Source: Actinomycetes bacterium
GTDB lineage: Bacteria; Actinomycetota; Thermoleophilia; Solirubrobacterales; Solirubrobacteraceae
Direction of reading: 5' to 3'
NCBI GenBank assembly: GCA_023405705.1
Contig: JAEXXR010000318.1
Location: 1 to 12,441 of the forward strand
Length of the DNA stretch: 12,441 nt
The translations under genes and the position numbers were made by a program. The notes under the pieces are model-generated. The model made no database searches, was not told the DNA's origin, and saw only the letters and a list, made by a program, of their open reading frames with translations. Shown here piece after piece: positions 1 to 7,935 of this stretch (the stretch's first letter is position 1; every line of letters starts with the position of its first letter).

Positions 1-1803
1 GGCCGGCGGCGTGGTCGCCGTGCCGCCGGCGCTCGCCGACAGGCGCCGCAGCGCCCACGCCATCAGCACCAGCAGCGAGCCGGCGATCAGCCCGACGACG
101 GTGTAGGCGACCGCCCACAGCCAGCCGTCGGCCTCCTTCTGCTCGCGCTGGAGGATTCTGTGGTCGGCCTGGAACGTGCGCGTGAACGACGCGGGCGCCG
201 GCACCTCGGGCGCCGGGATCGCGCGGTCCTCGGGCATGAAGATCGGGATGCCGCTGAGCGTGTTGCCGCGCTGCATCCGCACGAGCGCCTTCCAGTTCCC
301 GTGGACCGGGATCGGCTGGGTCGTGCGGTACACGCCCTGCTCGACCTTCTCGAGGCGGTCGACGATGAACCCGTCGCCCTGCCAGGCGGTCGCGGTCAGC
401 CACTCGTTGCCGTCGGCGGCGTCGACCGGGTCGAATCTGACGAGCGCCTCGACCTCGCGGTTCGGCGCGCCCTGCACGTCGGTCAGCGTCACCGTCGCCT
501 GCACGTTCTCGACCGACGGCTTGTAGAGCGCGATCCCGACGAGCGCGACGACGACCAGCGAGCTGGCGAGCGCGGCGACGTCGAGCCGGCGGTCGTGCGC
601 CTTCGCGCCGAGCGCCAGGCGGTCGCCGATCCAGGCGCCGACGAAGGCCGCGCCGATCGCCGACGGGACGGCGAACAGGAGCGCCTCGGGCAGCAGCGTC
701 GACGGCCACGGGATCGGCATCCACAGGTGGGACCAGCCCCACTCGGCCGCGAGGCCGACGGTGCCGATGCCGACACCGGCCAGCAGGCCGAACTGGAACG
801 GCTTGCGCGTGATCCCCCGCTTCAGCGCGATCGCCTCGACGATCAGCGCCGGGACGACGTACAGCGGGAAGTGGGGCGTCGTCTCGCCGATCACCGGGCC
901 GACGAGGATCGCCAGGAAGCCGCGGATCAGGATGAAGAAGAGCGCCGCGCCGAGCGCCGCGCCGCGGCCGGCCCAGACGCGCACGGCGACGAGCCCGGCG
1001 CCGGCGGCGACCATGATCAGCAGCGGCTGGAAGACGAAGCGGAACTGCGGCACGCCGAAGTCGAACTCGGCCTGGAAGGTCGAGAGGCCGAGCAGGAAGG
1101 CGCCGCAGAGCGCGACGCGGCGCAGCAGCGCGACCCAGTTGGGCTCGACGACCTGCTCGGCGGCGCCCTCGGCGCCGGCTCTGGCCGCGGCGGCGCGCTG
1201 CCCCTCGACGAGCAGCACCGCGAGGCCGAGGACGGTCAGCGAGGCGCCGCCGATCAGCATCAGGTGGGTCGGCCCCCACAGCGTCACGTCCTGGCCGAAG
1301 AGCCGGTGCCAGACGTCGTCGAGCGGGAAGCCGGCGAGCGCGAAGGCGGCGGCGGCGCAGACGAGCACGCCGCCGAGCGGCGCGTACCAGCTGTCGCCGA
1401 TGCGCACGGCCGATCTGCTCGGTCTGCCGAACGGCAGCACGATCGCGACGAAGCCGGCCGTGAAGATGCCGAACAGGCCGATCAGGATGAAGTAGTGGGC
1501 CGGGTTGGCGAGCGGCCCCTCGTCGCGCCCGACGTCGATGTGGAGGGCGATGTCCCAGTACATGCCGATGACGGCGGTCAGCAGCGACACGCCCGCGATC
1601 GCGGACGGCAGGCCGACCCAGCCGGGCAGGCCGCTGCGGCGCTCGGCGTAGTCGGAGAGGCGGCCGAGCAGCTTGACGCGGCCGGTGCGGTGGCCGAGCC
1701 CGATGACGAGCAGGGCGATCGTGAGGACGAGCGCGGCCGATGAGGCGAGGATGACCTCGCCCATCGCGGCGCCGCCGGCGGGTTCATCGATGACGGCGAA
1801 CAT
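1..1803 (-). CDS. Large polytopic membrane protein, function unknown (3' end cut by window edge)
   Basis: At least 601 codons are open from an ATG at 1803 down to base 1 with no stop, so the C-terminus lies outside. I count about 12 hydrophobic segments, roughly at residues 15-37, 64-86, 102-124, 139-161, 177-200, 223-243, 255-278, 281-303, 311-327, 337-354, 368-392 and 408-427. A non-membrane, beta-like domain follows (about 430-555), then one more segment (about 560-586) and a basic tail. His residues sit in or next to membrane segments (H88 in WDIALHID, H103, H166, H180 in GPTHL, H311), which could bind metal or haem. The soluble domain (for example NREVEALVRFDP and HGNWKALVRM) loosely recalls FixH/YtkA-like extracytoplasmic domains, but this is weak. 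No family is recognised. No Shine-Dalgarno sequence precedes the ATG, and the promoter places transcription start only a few bases upstream, so the mRNA may be leaderless. The promoter shares an element with the flavin monooxygenase at the other end of the window. Membrane nature is certain; function is not. Confidence 0.85.
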   Translation of the reverse strand, partial: MFAVIDEPAGGAAMGEVILASSAALVLTIALLVIGLGHRTGRVKLLGRLSDYAERRSGLPGWVGLPSAIAGVSLLTAVIGMYWDIALHIDVGRDEGPLANPAHYFILIGLFGIFTAGFVAIVLPFGRPSRSAVRIGDSWYAPLGGVLVCAAAAFALAGFPLDDVWHRLFGQDVTLWGPTHLMLIGGASLTVLGLAVLLVEGQRAAAARAGAEGAAEQVVEPNWVALLRRVALCGAFLLGLSTFQAEFDFGVPQFRFVFQPLLIMVAAGAGLVAVRVWAGRGAALGAALFFILIRGFLAILVGPVIGETTPHFPLYVVPALIVEAIALKRGITRKPFQFGLLAGVGIGTVGLAAEWGWSHLWMPIPWPSTLLPEALLFAVPSAIGAAFVGAWIGDRLALGAKAHDRRLDVAALASSLVVVALVGIALYKPSVENVQATVTLTDVQGAPNREVEALVRFDPVDAADGNEWLTATAWQGDGFIVDRLEKVEQGVYRTTQPIPVHGNWKALVRMQRGNTLSGIPIFMPEDRAIPAPEVPAPASFTRTFQADHRILQREQKEADGWLWAVAYTVVGLIAGSLLVLMAWALRRLSASAGGTATTPPA

Positions 1804-1814
1804 GACGGGAGTAC

Positions 1815-1843
1815 ACGTTACATCGATTGGTGTTACATGTCGA
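1815..1843 (-). promoter_or_regulatory. Sigma70-like promoter of the membrane protein gene
   Basis: On the minus strand TCGACA (1843-1838) is followed after 17 bases by TAACGT (1820-1815), close to TTGACA/TANNNT. A start point about 7 bases downstream falls 3-6 bases before the ATG at 1803, which agrees with the missing ribosome binding site. The shared 20-bp element fills the spacer, so a bound regulator would block RNA polymerase. Confidence 0.5.
1819..1838. promoter_or_regulatory. Putative operator, copy 1 of the shared 20-bp element
   Basis: TACATCGATTGGTGTTACAT on the plus strand. It matches the element at 12308-12327 at 18 of 20 positions. It has TACAT at both ends, 15 bases apart. It also overlaps a perfect 7-bp inverted repeat, ACATCGA (1820-1826) and TCGATGT (1840-1846). 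It lies between the -35 and -10 of the membrane protein promoter, a position typical of repression. Confidence 0.5.
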
Positions 1844-1911
1844 TGTGTGACGTTCCGCACCTGGACGCCCGTACGAGCGCCCGCCCACGCCGATCCGCCA
1901 GATCACTGCGG

Positions 1912-1938
1912 CTCAGGGGGCCGGTCAAGCCCCCGGAG
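1912..1938 (-). terminator. GC-rich hairpin after ileS, possible terminator
   Basis: GGGGGC (1916-1921) pairs with GCCCCC (1929-1934) around a 7-base loop. After one mismatch the stem is extended by CTC (1912-1914) with GAG (1936-1938). It begins 28 bases past the ileS stop. There is no T tract on either strand, so it may be a rho-assisted or pausing hairpin, and the orientation is assigned only from its position after ileS. Confidence 0.45.
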
Positions 1939-1965
1939 CCAGTCATCGAGCCTGCGCGTCCCGCG

Positions 1966-4900
1966 TTACGCCGGCGCCGGGACCTGCACCGCGACCGCGA
2001 CCGACAGCGGCTGGCCGTCGACCTCGACCGCCCCGTCGAGGACCGCGCCGACGTAGAGGACCGAGGTCGCCAGCGTCTCGGCCGCGACGTAGTGCTCGTG
2101 CTCGCGCGCCGCGACCAGCAGCTCGTCACTGCCGCCGAGCCGCAGCTCGATCCGGTCGGTGACGGCGACGCCGGCCTCTCTGCGCTTCGCCTGCACCGCG
2201 CGGACGATCTCGCGCGCGAGGCCCTCGCGCCGCAGCGGCTCGTCGATCGCCGTGTCGATCGCGACGACCAGGCCGAGACCGGCCGCGCCGGCCCGCGTCG
2301 ACAGCACGAGGCCGGTCCTCGGCTCGCGCCGCACGACGAGGTCGTTCTCGGCGAGGGCGTAGGAGCGCGGCGGGTCGAACATGTCGTTCGCGCTGCCGAC
2401 GTGGACGGTCAGCACGCCGTGCTCGCGCAGCGCGTGCAGCGCCTCGTCGCCGTCGCGGTCACGCAGCGTCTGGACGATCGCCGGCATGTCGCGCCCGACG
2501 CGCGGCCCGAGCCGCTGCAGGTTGGGCAGCACGACCGGCCGCTCGAGCGCGAGCTGGTCGCTGACGACCTCGACGCGCTTGACGTTCAGCTCGCGGCAGA
2601 TCAGCGCCTGCATCCGCTCGATCGCCTCGCGGCCGCCTCTCTCGGGCGTGCAGACGATCACGCGACCGAGCGGCTGTCGGACCTTCACCTTCGCCTTGTC
2701 GCGCGCGTCGCGCCCGAGCTCGACCGCCTCGCGCGCCCAGCGCATGTCGCTCTCCAGCCTCGCGTCGACGAGCGCGGCGTCGGCGACCGGGTAGTCACAG
2801 AGGTGGACCGAGCGCGGCTCGGCGCGGAAGACGCCGGTCGTGCCGCCGACGAGGTTCTCGTACATCTCCTCGGCGACGAACGGCAGCGCCGGCGCGATCA
2901 GCTTGACCGTCGTCAGCAGGCACTCGCGCAGCGTCGCGAGCGCGGGCGCGGCGGTCGAGCTGTCCCAGAAGCGCGGGCGCGAGAGGCGCACGTACCAGTT
3001 CGACAGCTCGTCGAGCCACTGCAGCACGATCTGCGTCGCGCCATGCGCGTCGAAGGCGTCGATCCGCTCTCGCATCTCGGCGACGACGCCCTGCAGCCGC
3101 GACAGCGCCCAGCGGTCGAGCTCGCTGCGGCGCGCCGGCTTCGGCGCGGCCGCCGCCGCACGCGCGTCGAACTTCTCGATGTTCGCGTACATGACGTAGA
3201 ACGAGTACGTCGACCACAGCGGCAGCAGCACCTGCTTGACGGCGTCCTGCACCGCCTCTCTGGAGAAGCGGTAGCCGGCCCACGGCTGCTGGGAGGCGAG
3301 GTAGTACCAGCGGAAGGCGTCGGCGCCGTGGCGCTCCAGCACGTCCCACGGGTCGACCGCGTTGCCGCGGCTCTTCGACATCTTGTGGCCGTTTCTGTCC
3401 TGCACGTGGCCGACGCAGACGGCGGTCTGGAACGGGATGTCGTCGAACAGCAGCGTCGAGACGGCGAGCGAGGTGTAGAACCAGCCGCGCGTCTGGTCGA
3501 TCCCCTCGCATATGAACGACGGCGGGAACTGGGATCTGAACTCCTCCACGCCCTCGAACGGGTAGTGGAACTGCGCGAACGGCATGCAGGCGGAGTCGTA
3601 CCAGGTGTCGATCGTCGCTCTGACGCGTCTCATCGTCCCGGCGCAGCCCTCGACCGAGCAGCCCCACGTGACCTCGTCGATGTAGGGGCGGTGGAGGTCT
3701 CTCGGCAGCGCGCCGGCGAGCGCTCTCAGCTCCTCCATCGAGCCGACGCAGTGCCTCGCGTCGCAGTACGGGTCGTCGCACAGCCAGATCGGCAGCGGCG
3801 TGCCCCAGTAGCGGTCGCGCGACAGCGCCCAGTCGACGTTGCCCTGCAGCCAGTTGCCGAAGCGGCCGTCGCGCACGTGCTCGGGACGCCAGTCGATCCG
3901 CTGGTTCTGTCTCAGCATCGCGTGGCGCTGGTCGCGCGTCGCGATGTACCAGCTCTCCTTCGCGTAGTAGAGGAGCTTCGAGTCGCAGCGCCAGCAGTGC
4001 GGGTGCGAGTGGGTGAAGTCGGCCGCCTCCAGCAGCTTGCCGGCGGCGCGCAGCTCCTCGATCACTCTCGGCGTCGCGTCGCCGACGAAGATCCCCTCCC
4101 AGCCGTCGATCCGCTGGTCGTAGGTGCCGTCCTCGCGGACGGGGTTGACGAGCGGGATCGAGTGGCGCTCGCAGAGGACGAAGTCCTCCTCGCCGAACGC
4201 CATCGCGGTGTGGACGAGGCCGGTGCCCTTGTCGAGCGTGACGTGGTCGGCCGCCAGCACCGTGTGGCCCTTGGGGCCGTGGTCGGGCAGGTGGTGGAAG
4301 GGCGGCTCGTAGCGGGCGTCGACGATCGTGCGGCCGGGGAAGCGGTCGACGATCTCGACCCCCTCCTCGCCGAGCACCGCCGCGACGCGCTCCTCCGCCA
4401 GCACGTAGATCTCGCCGTCGCGCCTGGCGCGCACGTAGCGGATGTCGGGGTCGATCGCGACGGCGCAGTTGGCGAACAGCGTCCACGGCTGCGTCGTCCA
4501 GATCAGCAGCGAGTCGCCGACCTGCAGCGGCCCGCGCTTCTCGGTGACCGGCAGCTTCACCGTCGCGGTCAGGTCCGAGGTCTCGGCGTAGCCCATCGCG
4601 ACCTCGTGCGAGGAGAGCGCGGTGCCGCAGCGCGGGCAGTACGGGACGACCTTGTGGCCCTCGTAGATCAGGCCTCTGTCCCACAGCTCGTGGAGCGACC
4701 ACCAGACCGACTCGACGTACTCCGGTGTGCCGGTCTGGAAGGCGTTCTCCAGGTCGATCCAGAAGCCGGTCCGCTCGGTCAGCCGCTCCCACGCTCTGAT
4801 GTAGTGCTGGTTGGAGGCGCGGCAGCGCTCGTTGAACTCGCCGACGCCGTAGTCCTCGATCTCGCGCTTGGAGTTGAGCCCGAGCTGCTTCTCGACCTCC

Positions 4901-5190
4901 AGCTCGACCGGCAGGCCGTGGCAGTCCCAGCCGGCCTTGCGCGGCACGCGGTAGCCGCACATCGTGCGGTAGCGCATGTAGAAGTCCTTGAACGACCGCA
5001 GCAGGACGTGGTGGGAGCCGGGGTTCCCGTTCGCCGTCGGCGGCCCCTCGATGAAGCTGAAGATCGGCCCGTTCTCACGCTGCGCCAGCGACGCCTCGAA
5101 CGTCCGCTCCTCGCGCCAGCGCTCCAGCACCCGCTCCTCTATCTGCGGGAAGTCCGGTTGTCTGTCCACCGGTCGATGCGGCTCGCGCAT
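1966..5190 (-). CDS. ileS: Isoleucyl-tRNA synthetase, actinobacterial type 2
   Basis: Charges tRNA-Ile with isoleucine in the cytoplasm (ATP, isoleucine and tRNA in; AMP and PPi out) and edits mischarged valine. The 1074-residue product is full length. The class I HIGH motif appears as GSHH (58-61) in PPTANGNPGSHH, the form I recall from mycobacterial IleS. KMSKS is intact at 603-607 and is followed by RGNAVDPWDVL. A CxxC pair (C185, C188, YCPRCG) and further Cys/His clusters (for example around 395 and 470) suggest bound zinc. WDCHGLPVE and SVWWSL are typical. The anticodon-binding domain and an extra C-terminal domain (DEPLRREGLAREIVR) complete the protein. The ATG at 5190 has a strong GGGAGG six bases upstream and lies 2 bases past the alaX stop, so the two are surely co-transcribed. 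Stop is TAA. Type 2 enzymes are generally less sensitive to mupirocin; this is family knowledge, not shown here. Confidence 0.97.
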   Translation of the reverse strand: MREPHRPVDRQPDFPQIEERVLERWREERTFEASLAQRENGPIFSFIEGPPTANGNPGSHHVLLRSFKDFYMRYRTMCGYRVPRKAGWDCHGLPVELEVEKQLGLNSKREIEDYGVGEFNERCRASNQHYIRAWERLTERTGFWIDLENAFQTGTPEYVESVWWSLHELWDRGLIYEGHKVVPYCPRCGTALSSHEVAMGYAETSDLTATVKLPVTEKRGPLQVGDSLLIWTTQPWTLFANCAVAIDPDIRYVRARRDGEIYVLAEERVAAVLGEEGVEIVDRFPGRTIVDARYEPPFHHLPDHGPKGHTVLAADHVTLDKGTGLVHTAMAFGEEDFVLCERHSIPLVNPVREDGTYDQRIDGWEGIFVGDATPRVIEELRAAGKLLEAADFTHSHPHCWRCDSKLLYYAKESWYIATRDQRHAMLRQNQRIDWRPEHVRDGRFGNWLQGNVDWALSRDRYWGTPLPIWLCDDPYCDARHCVGSMEELRALAGALPRDLHRPYIDEVTWGCSVEGCAGTMRRVRATIDTWYDSACMPFAQFHYPFEGVEEFRSQFPPSFICEGIDQTRGWFYTSLAVSTLLFDDIPFQTAVCVGHVQDRNGHKMSKSRGNAVDPWDVLERHGADAFRWYYLASQQPWAGYRFSREAVQDAVKQVLLPLWSTYSFYVMYANIEKFDARAAAAAPKPARRSELDRWALSRLQGVVAEMRERIDAFDAHGATQIVLQWLDELSNWYVRLSRPRFWDSSTAAPALATLRECLLTTVKLIAPALPFVAEEMYENLVGGTTGVFRAEPRSVHLCDYPVADAALVDARLESDMRWAREAVELGRDARDKAKVKVRQPLGRVIVCTPERGGREAIERMQALICRELNVKRVEVVSDQLALERPVVLPNLQRLGPRVGRDMPAIVQTLRDRDGDEALHALREHGVLTVHVGSANDMFDPPRSYALAENDLVVRREPRTGLVLSTRAGAAGLGLVVAIDTAIDEPLRREGLAREIVRAVQAKRREAGVAVTDRIELRLGGSDELLVAAREHEHYVAAETLATSVLYVGAVLDGAVEVDGQPLSVAVAVQVPAPA

Positions 5191-5192
5191 GC

Positions 5193-6035
5193 TCAGCCTC
5201 CCGTCAGCGTGAGTTCGACTCGCTTGTTGATCTTGCCCTTGCTCTTGTACGACGGGAGCGAGATCGTCCCGACCTCGCTCGTGTTGGCGACGTGGGTGCC
5301 GCCGTCGGCCTGCAGGTCGAGCCCCTCGATCCCGACCACGCGCACGACCGTGATCGACGGGGGCAGCAGGCTGACCTTGTTGCGGATCAGCTCGGGGTCG
5401 GCGTCGGCCTCCGCGCGCGGCAGGAAGTCGACCCGCGTCGGCCGCGCGGCGGCGACCTCCGCGTTGACCTTCTCCTCCAGCTCGCGCACGAACTCGCCGG
5501 AGAGGGCGTCGAACTCGAAGTCCATCCGCCCGCGCAGCGGCTCCATGTTCGCGCCGGTCACCTTCGCCCCGTAGTCGCGCCACACCACGGCACACAGAAT
5601 ATGGAGCGCCGTGTGCGTGCGCATCAGTGCGTAGCGCCGGTCCCAGTCCAGCTCGCCCGCGACCTCCGTCCCGGCGTCCGGTGCCGGCTCGTCGAGCAGG
5701 TGCCAGTACCCCGGCGCCGGGAAGGCAGGATCGCTGTCGTCGCGGGCGAGCTTGGCGCCGGTCACCTGCCAGCTGCGACCGCCCGCGCTCAGCGTCCCGT
5801 GGTCGGCCGGCTGGCCGCCGCCGCCCGGGAACAGGGCGCCGCCCTCCAGCTGGACCGCCGTCCCCTCCGCGCGCACCACGCGCGCGGAGAAGCTGCGCAG
5901 GTACGCGTCGACCTGGTACGGCGGTGCGTCGGCCGGCGCGCGTGCAGCGTATTGCGAGTTCCCCGCAACGCCCGGTTCGGCGGAACCGGCAAGGAACTCG
6001 CGATCGGCTCCCGAGCGGCTGCTGGCGTCAGACAA
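5193..6035 (-). CDS. AlaX-type alanyl-tRNA editing protein, TTG start
   Basis: 280 residues, homologous to the stand-alone editing domain of alanyl-tRNA synthetase, which deacylates tRNA-Ala wrongly charged with serine or glycine. Visible landmarks are FPGGGGQPADHG (about 68-79), the HxxxH zinc motif (H141, H145 in HTALHIL) and DGGTHVANTSEVG (D244, H248) near the C-terminus. The last motif is usually CGGTH, where Cys is a zinc ligand; here the Cys is Asp. The start must be the TTG at 6035, because an in-frame TGA lies four codons upstream and no ATG or GTG precedes the conserved part. GAGGTG sits about 10 bases upstream inside the hydratase gene. The reading frame overlaps the hydratase stop by 8 bases, implying translational coupling. 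About 35 N-terminal residues look unconserved. The protein could instead act on another mischarged tRNA, as AlaX relatives differ in specificity. Confidence 0.9.
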   Translation of the reverse strand: MSDASSRSGADREFLAGSAEPGVAGNSQYAARAPADAPPYQVDAYLRSFSARVVRAEGTAVQLEGGALFPGGGGQPADHGTLSAGGRSWQVTGAKLARDDSDPAFPAPGYWHLLDEPAPDAGTEVAGELDWDRRYALMRTHTALHILCAVVWRDYGAKVTGANMEPLRGRMDFEFDALSGEFVRELEEKVNAEVAAARPTRVDFLPRAEADADPELIRNKVSLLPPSITVVRVVGIEGLDLQADGGTHVANTSEVGTISLPSYKSKGKINKRVELTLTGG

Positions 6036-6867
6036 GGCTGACGCTCACCTCGCCGAGGCTGTCGTAGGTCGCGTAGGCCGTCTGGCCGGCGCTGATCGGC
6101 ACCGCGCGCGCGACGGCGCCCGGCATCACGATGTCACCCGGCTCCAGCCGCAGGCCCTGCTCGGCGAGCGTCCGCGCCAGCCACGCGACCGGCTCGGCCG
6201 GATGGCCGAGGACCGCGTCGCCGCGGCCGCGCTCCAGCGCGGGGCCGACCGCGAGGCTGACGCCGATCTCCTCGGCGCGGATGTCCTCGGCCGGCTCCCA
6301 GTCGCCGATCACGCACATCCCCGAGGAGGCGTTGTCGGCGACGGTGTCGACGATCCCGATCCGCCAGTCGCTGATGCGGCTGTCGATCACCTCGAGCGCC
6401 GGCGCGAAGGCGTGCGTCGCCTCCAGCACCTCCTCGCGGGTGACGCCCGGGCCCTCCAGCGGCGACTTCAGCAGGAAGGCGATCTCCGCCTCCACGCGCG
6501 GCTGGATGAAGCGCGAGGCGCGCAGCTGCGCGCCGCTGTGGACGACCATCGACTCCAGCAGGTAGCCGGAGTCGGGCTGGTCGACGTTCATCATCTCCTG
6601 CATCGCGCGGCTGGTGAGGCCGACCTTCCAGCCGCGCAGCTCCTCGCCCTCGGCGCTGCGCAGGCCGCGCCCGATCGTCTGTATCCGGTAGGCGTCCCAG
6701 AGCGTCAGGTCCGGGAAGGTGCCGCTGAGCGGCTCGATCGGCTCCCCTTGCAGCTCCGCGTGCCACAGCAGGCGGGCGAGCGCCTCGTGGTGCGGTGTCA
6801 GCTCTGCGGCCTCCAGCAGCGCCGGACGGGCGCCGTCGAAGGTCCTCGTGATGGTGCGTGGCGTCAT
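6028..6867 (-). CDS. 2-oxopent-4-enoate (2-keto-4-pentenoate) hydratase family protein
   Basis: 279 residues. The family (MhpD, DmpE, XylJ, HsaE) adds water to 2-hydroxy-2,4-dienoates / 2-oxo-4-enoates to give 4-hydroxy-2-oxo acids, using Mg2+ or Mn2+. RGWKVGLTS, the metal-binding ExE (E126, E128 in PRVEAEIAFLL) and EVIDSRI are all present. The C-terminus (GDIVMPGAVARAVPISAGQ) is also typical of the family, and length is normal. The ATG at 6867 overlaps the aldolase stop as ATGA, and a GGGGGAAC ribosome-binding box lies inside the end of the aldolase gene. It acts directly before the aldolase in the pathway, so the three-enzyme lower meta-cleavage module is complete. Members of the wider fold include decarboxylases and fumarylacetoacetate-hydrolase-like proteins; adjacency to the aldolase and dehydrogenase favours hydratase. 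Natural substrate chain length (C5 or C6) cannot be read from the sequence. Confidence 0.92.
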   Translation of the reverse strand: MTPRTITRTFDGARPALLEAAELTPHHEALARLLWHAELQGEPIEPLSGTFPDLTLWDAYRIQTIGRGLRSAEGEELRGWKVGLTSRAMQEMMNVDQPDSGYLLESMVVHSGAQLRASRFIQPRVEAEIAFLLKSPLEGPGVTREEVLEATHAFAPALEVIDSRISDWRIGIVDTVADNASSGMCVIGDWEPAEDIRAEEIGVSLAVGPALERGRGDAVLGHPAEPVAWLARTLAEQGLRLEPGDIVMPGAVARAVPISAGQTAYATYDSLGEVSVSLV

Positions 6868-7928
6868 GACCGTTCCCCCTCGGTCGTGCGTGTCTGCTCG
6901 TCCTGCTGTTCGAGTCTCTGCTCCTCGACGGCGTCTCGGAGCGCCATCGCGACTTCCAGGATCACGTCCTCCTGGCCGGCGATCACCTCGCGTCTGCCGA
7001 GCGCGAAGAAGACGTCGCGCGGGTCGACGCCGAAGTCTCTCGCGATCCGGCGGACGGGCTTCGAGTAGCCGGAGAAGACCCCGGCCAGCCCGCTGACGAT
7101 GCCGACCGAGTCGGTGCTCGGCAGCTGCTGGACCAGCTCGCGCTCCGCGAGGTCGGCGGCGTCGAGCACCTTGTAGAGGTCTATGCCGGTGTCGTGGCCG
7201 AGCTCGGCCAGGACCGCGACGAGCACCTCGAGCTCGGTGTTGCCGGCGCCGGCGCCGAATCCCCGCGCCGTGCCGTCGACGATCGTCGCCCCCGCGTCGA
7301 CCGCGGCGACCGAGTTCGCGACGGCGAGGCAGAGGTTGTTGTGGCCGTGGAAGCCGATCGCGATCTGCGTCGCGTCGACCAGCCGGGCTATCCGGTCCTG
7401 CAGGTCGGCGGTCAGGAAGGCGCCCGCCGAGTCCATCACGATCACGCCTCTGGCCCCGTAGGACTTCATCTTGAGCGCCTCTTCGCAGAGCTGCTCGGGC
7501 GTGGCCATGTGGCACATCATCAGGACGCCGTGGACGTCCTTGCCCTGCTCGCGCAGGTAGGTGATGTGCCGCTCCGTCAGGTCGGCCTCGGTGCAGTGCG
7601 CGCCGACCCGGAAGATGTCCGCGCCGGCGTCGATCGCGACGTCGAGGTCGCGCGTCATCGTCGCGAAGCCCGGGATGCCGAACACACCGAGCTTGACGTC
7701 CGACAGCTCCTCGCGGGCGATCCGCAGCATGTCGGCGTCGCTCAGCAGCGCCTCGCCGACCTGCAGCGAGGACGCGCCGAGGCCGTTGCCGTGCCCGACC
7801 TCGACGACCGCCACTCTCGCCGCGTTGGCGGCGGCCGCGTAGCGGCGGATCTGCTCCTCGTTGAGCCGGTGCTGGACGGCGTGGTTGCCGTCTCGCAGCG
7901 TCGGATCGCTGATCAGGATCTGTGCCAT
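6864..7928 (-). CDS. dmpG: 4-hydroxy-2-oxovalerate aldolase
   Basis: 354 residues, full length, DmpG/MhpE/BphI/HsaF family. Cleaves 4-hydroxy-2-oxopentanoate (or the C6 homologue) into pyruvate and acetaldehyde (or propanal) in a Mn2+-dependent retro-aldol reaction. The aldehyde is normally passed through a tunnel to the partner dehydrogenase encoded just upstream. The N-terminal TIM-barrel signature is SDPTLRDGNHA (R12, D13, H16) and the metal-binding HxH is H194/H196 in GFHGHNN. The DRE-TIM barrel is followed by the usual C-terminal domain, ending in a polar Gln/Glu-rich tail. The ATG at 7928 is preceded by GAGGGGGAAC seven bases upstream. Its TGA overlaps the hydratase ATG. The gene lies 31 bases after the dehydrogenase, as expected for the complex-forming pair. 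Confidence 0.96.
   Translation of the reverse strand: MAQILISDPTLRDGNHAVQHRLNEEQIRRYAAAANAARVAVVEVGHGNGLGASSLQVGEALLSDADMLRIAREELSDVKLGVFGIPGFATMTRDLDVAIDAGADIFRVGAHCTEADLTERHITYLREQGKDVHGVLMMCHMATPEQLCEEALKMKSYGARGVIVMDSAGAFLTADLQDRIARLVDATQIAIGFHGHNNLCLAVANSVAAVDAGATIVDGTARGFGAGAGNTELEVLVAVLAELGHDTGIDLYKVLDAADLAERELVQQLPSTDSVGIVSGLAGVFSGYSKPVRRIARDFGVDPRDVFFALGRREVIAGQEDVILEVAMALRDAVEEQRLEQQDEQTRTTEGERS
6872..6881 (-). promoter_or_regulatory. GAGGGGGAAC ribosome-binding box of the hydratase gene
   Basis: Minus-strand GAGGGGGAAC ending four bases before the ATG at 6867. The same word precedes the aldolase gene and, with one extra G, the dehydrogenase gene. The G run can pair with anti-SD CCUCC using a G-U pair, so it is an atypical Shine-Dalgarno sequence. 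Confidence 0.55.
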
Positions 7929-7935
7929 GCGACTG

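Noticed and set aside
160..1743. Plus-strand frame of 527 codons
   Set aside because: Low-complexity Arg/Glu/Asp-rich product; the opposite strand encodes a clear membrane protein over the same bases.
2795..4960. Second minus-strand frame of 721 codons inside ileS
   Set aside because: Arg/Ala-rich out-of-frame reading of ileS; no frameshift in ileS, whose motifs are continuous in one frame.
1837..5574. Plus-strand open frame of 1245 codons opposite ileS
   Set aside because: Arg/Asp/Ala/Val-rich translation without domains, lying antisense to an unmistakable ileS; an effect of high-GC codon bias.
5191..5595. N-terminal extension of ileS to 5595
   Set aside because: It overlaps the alaX gene; the ATG at 5190 has a strong ribosome binding site and begins the conserved protein.
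6131..7068. Plus-strand frames opposite the hydratase and aldolase genes
   Set aside because: No domains or ribosome binding sites; both strands of this region are open because of codon bias, and the minus-strand genes are recognised families.
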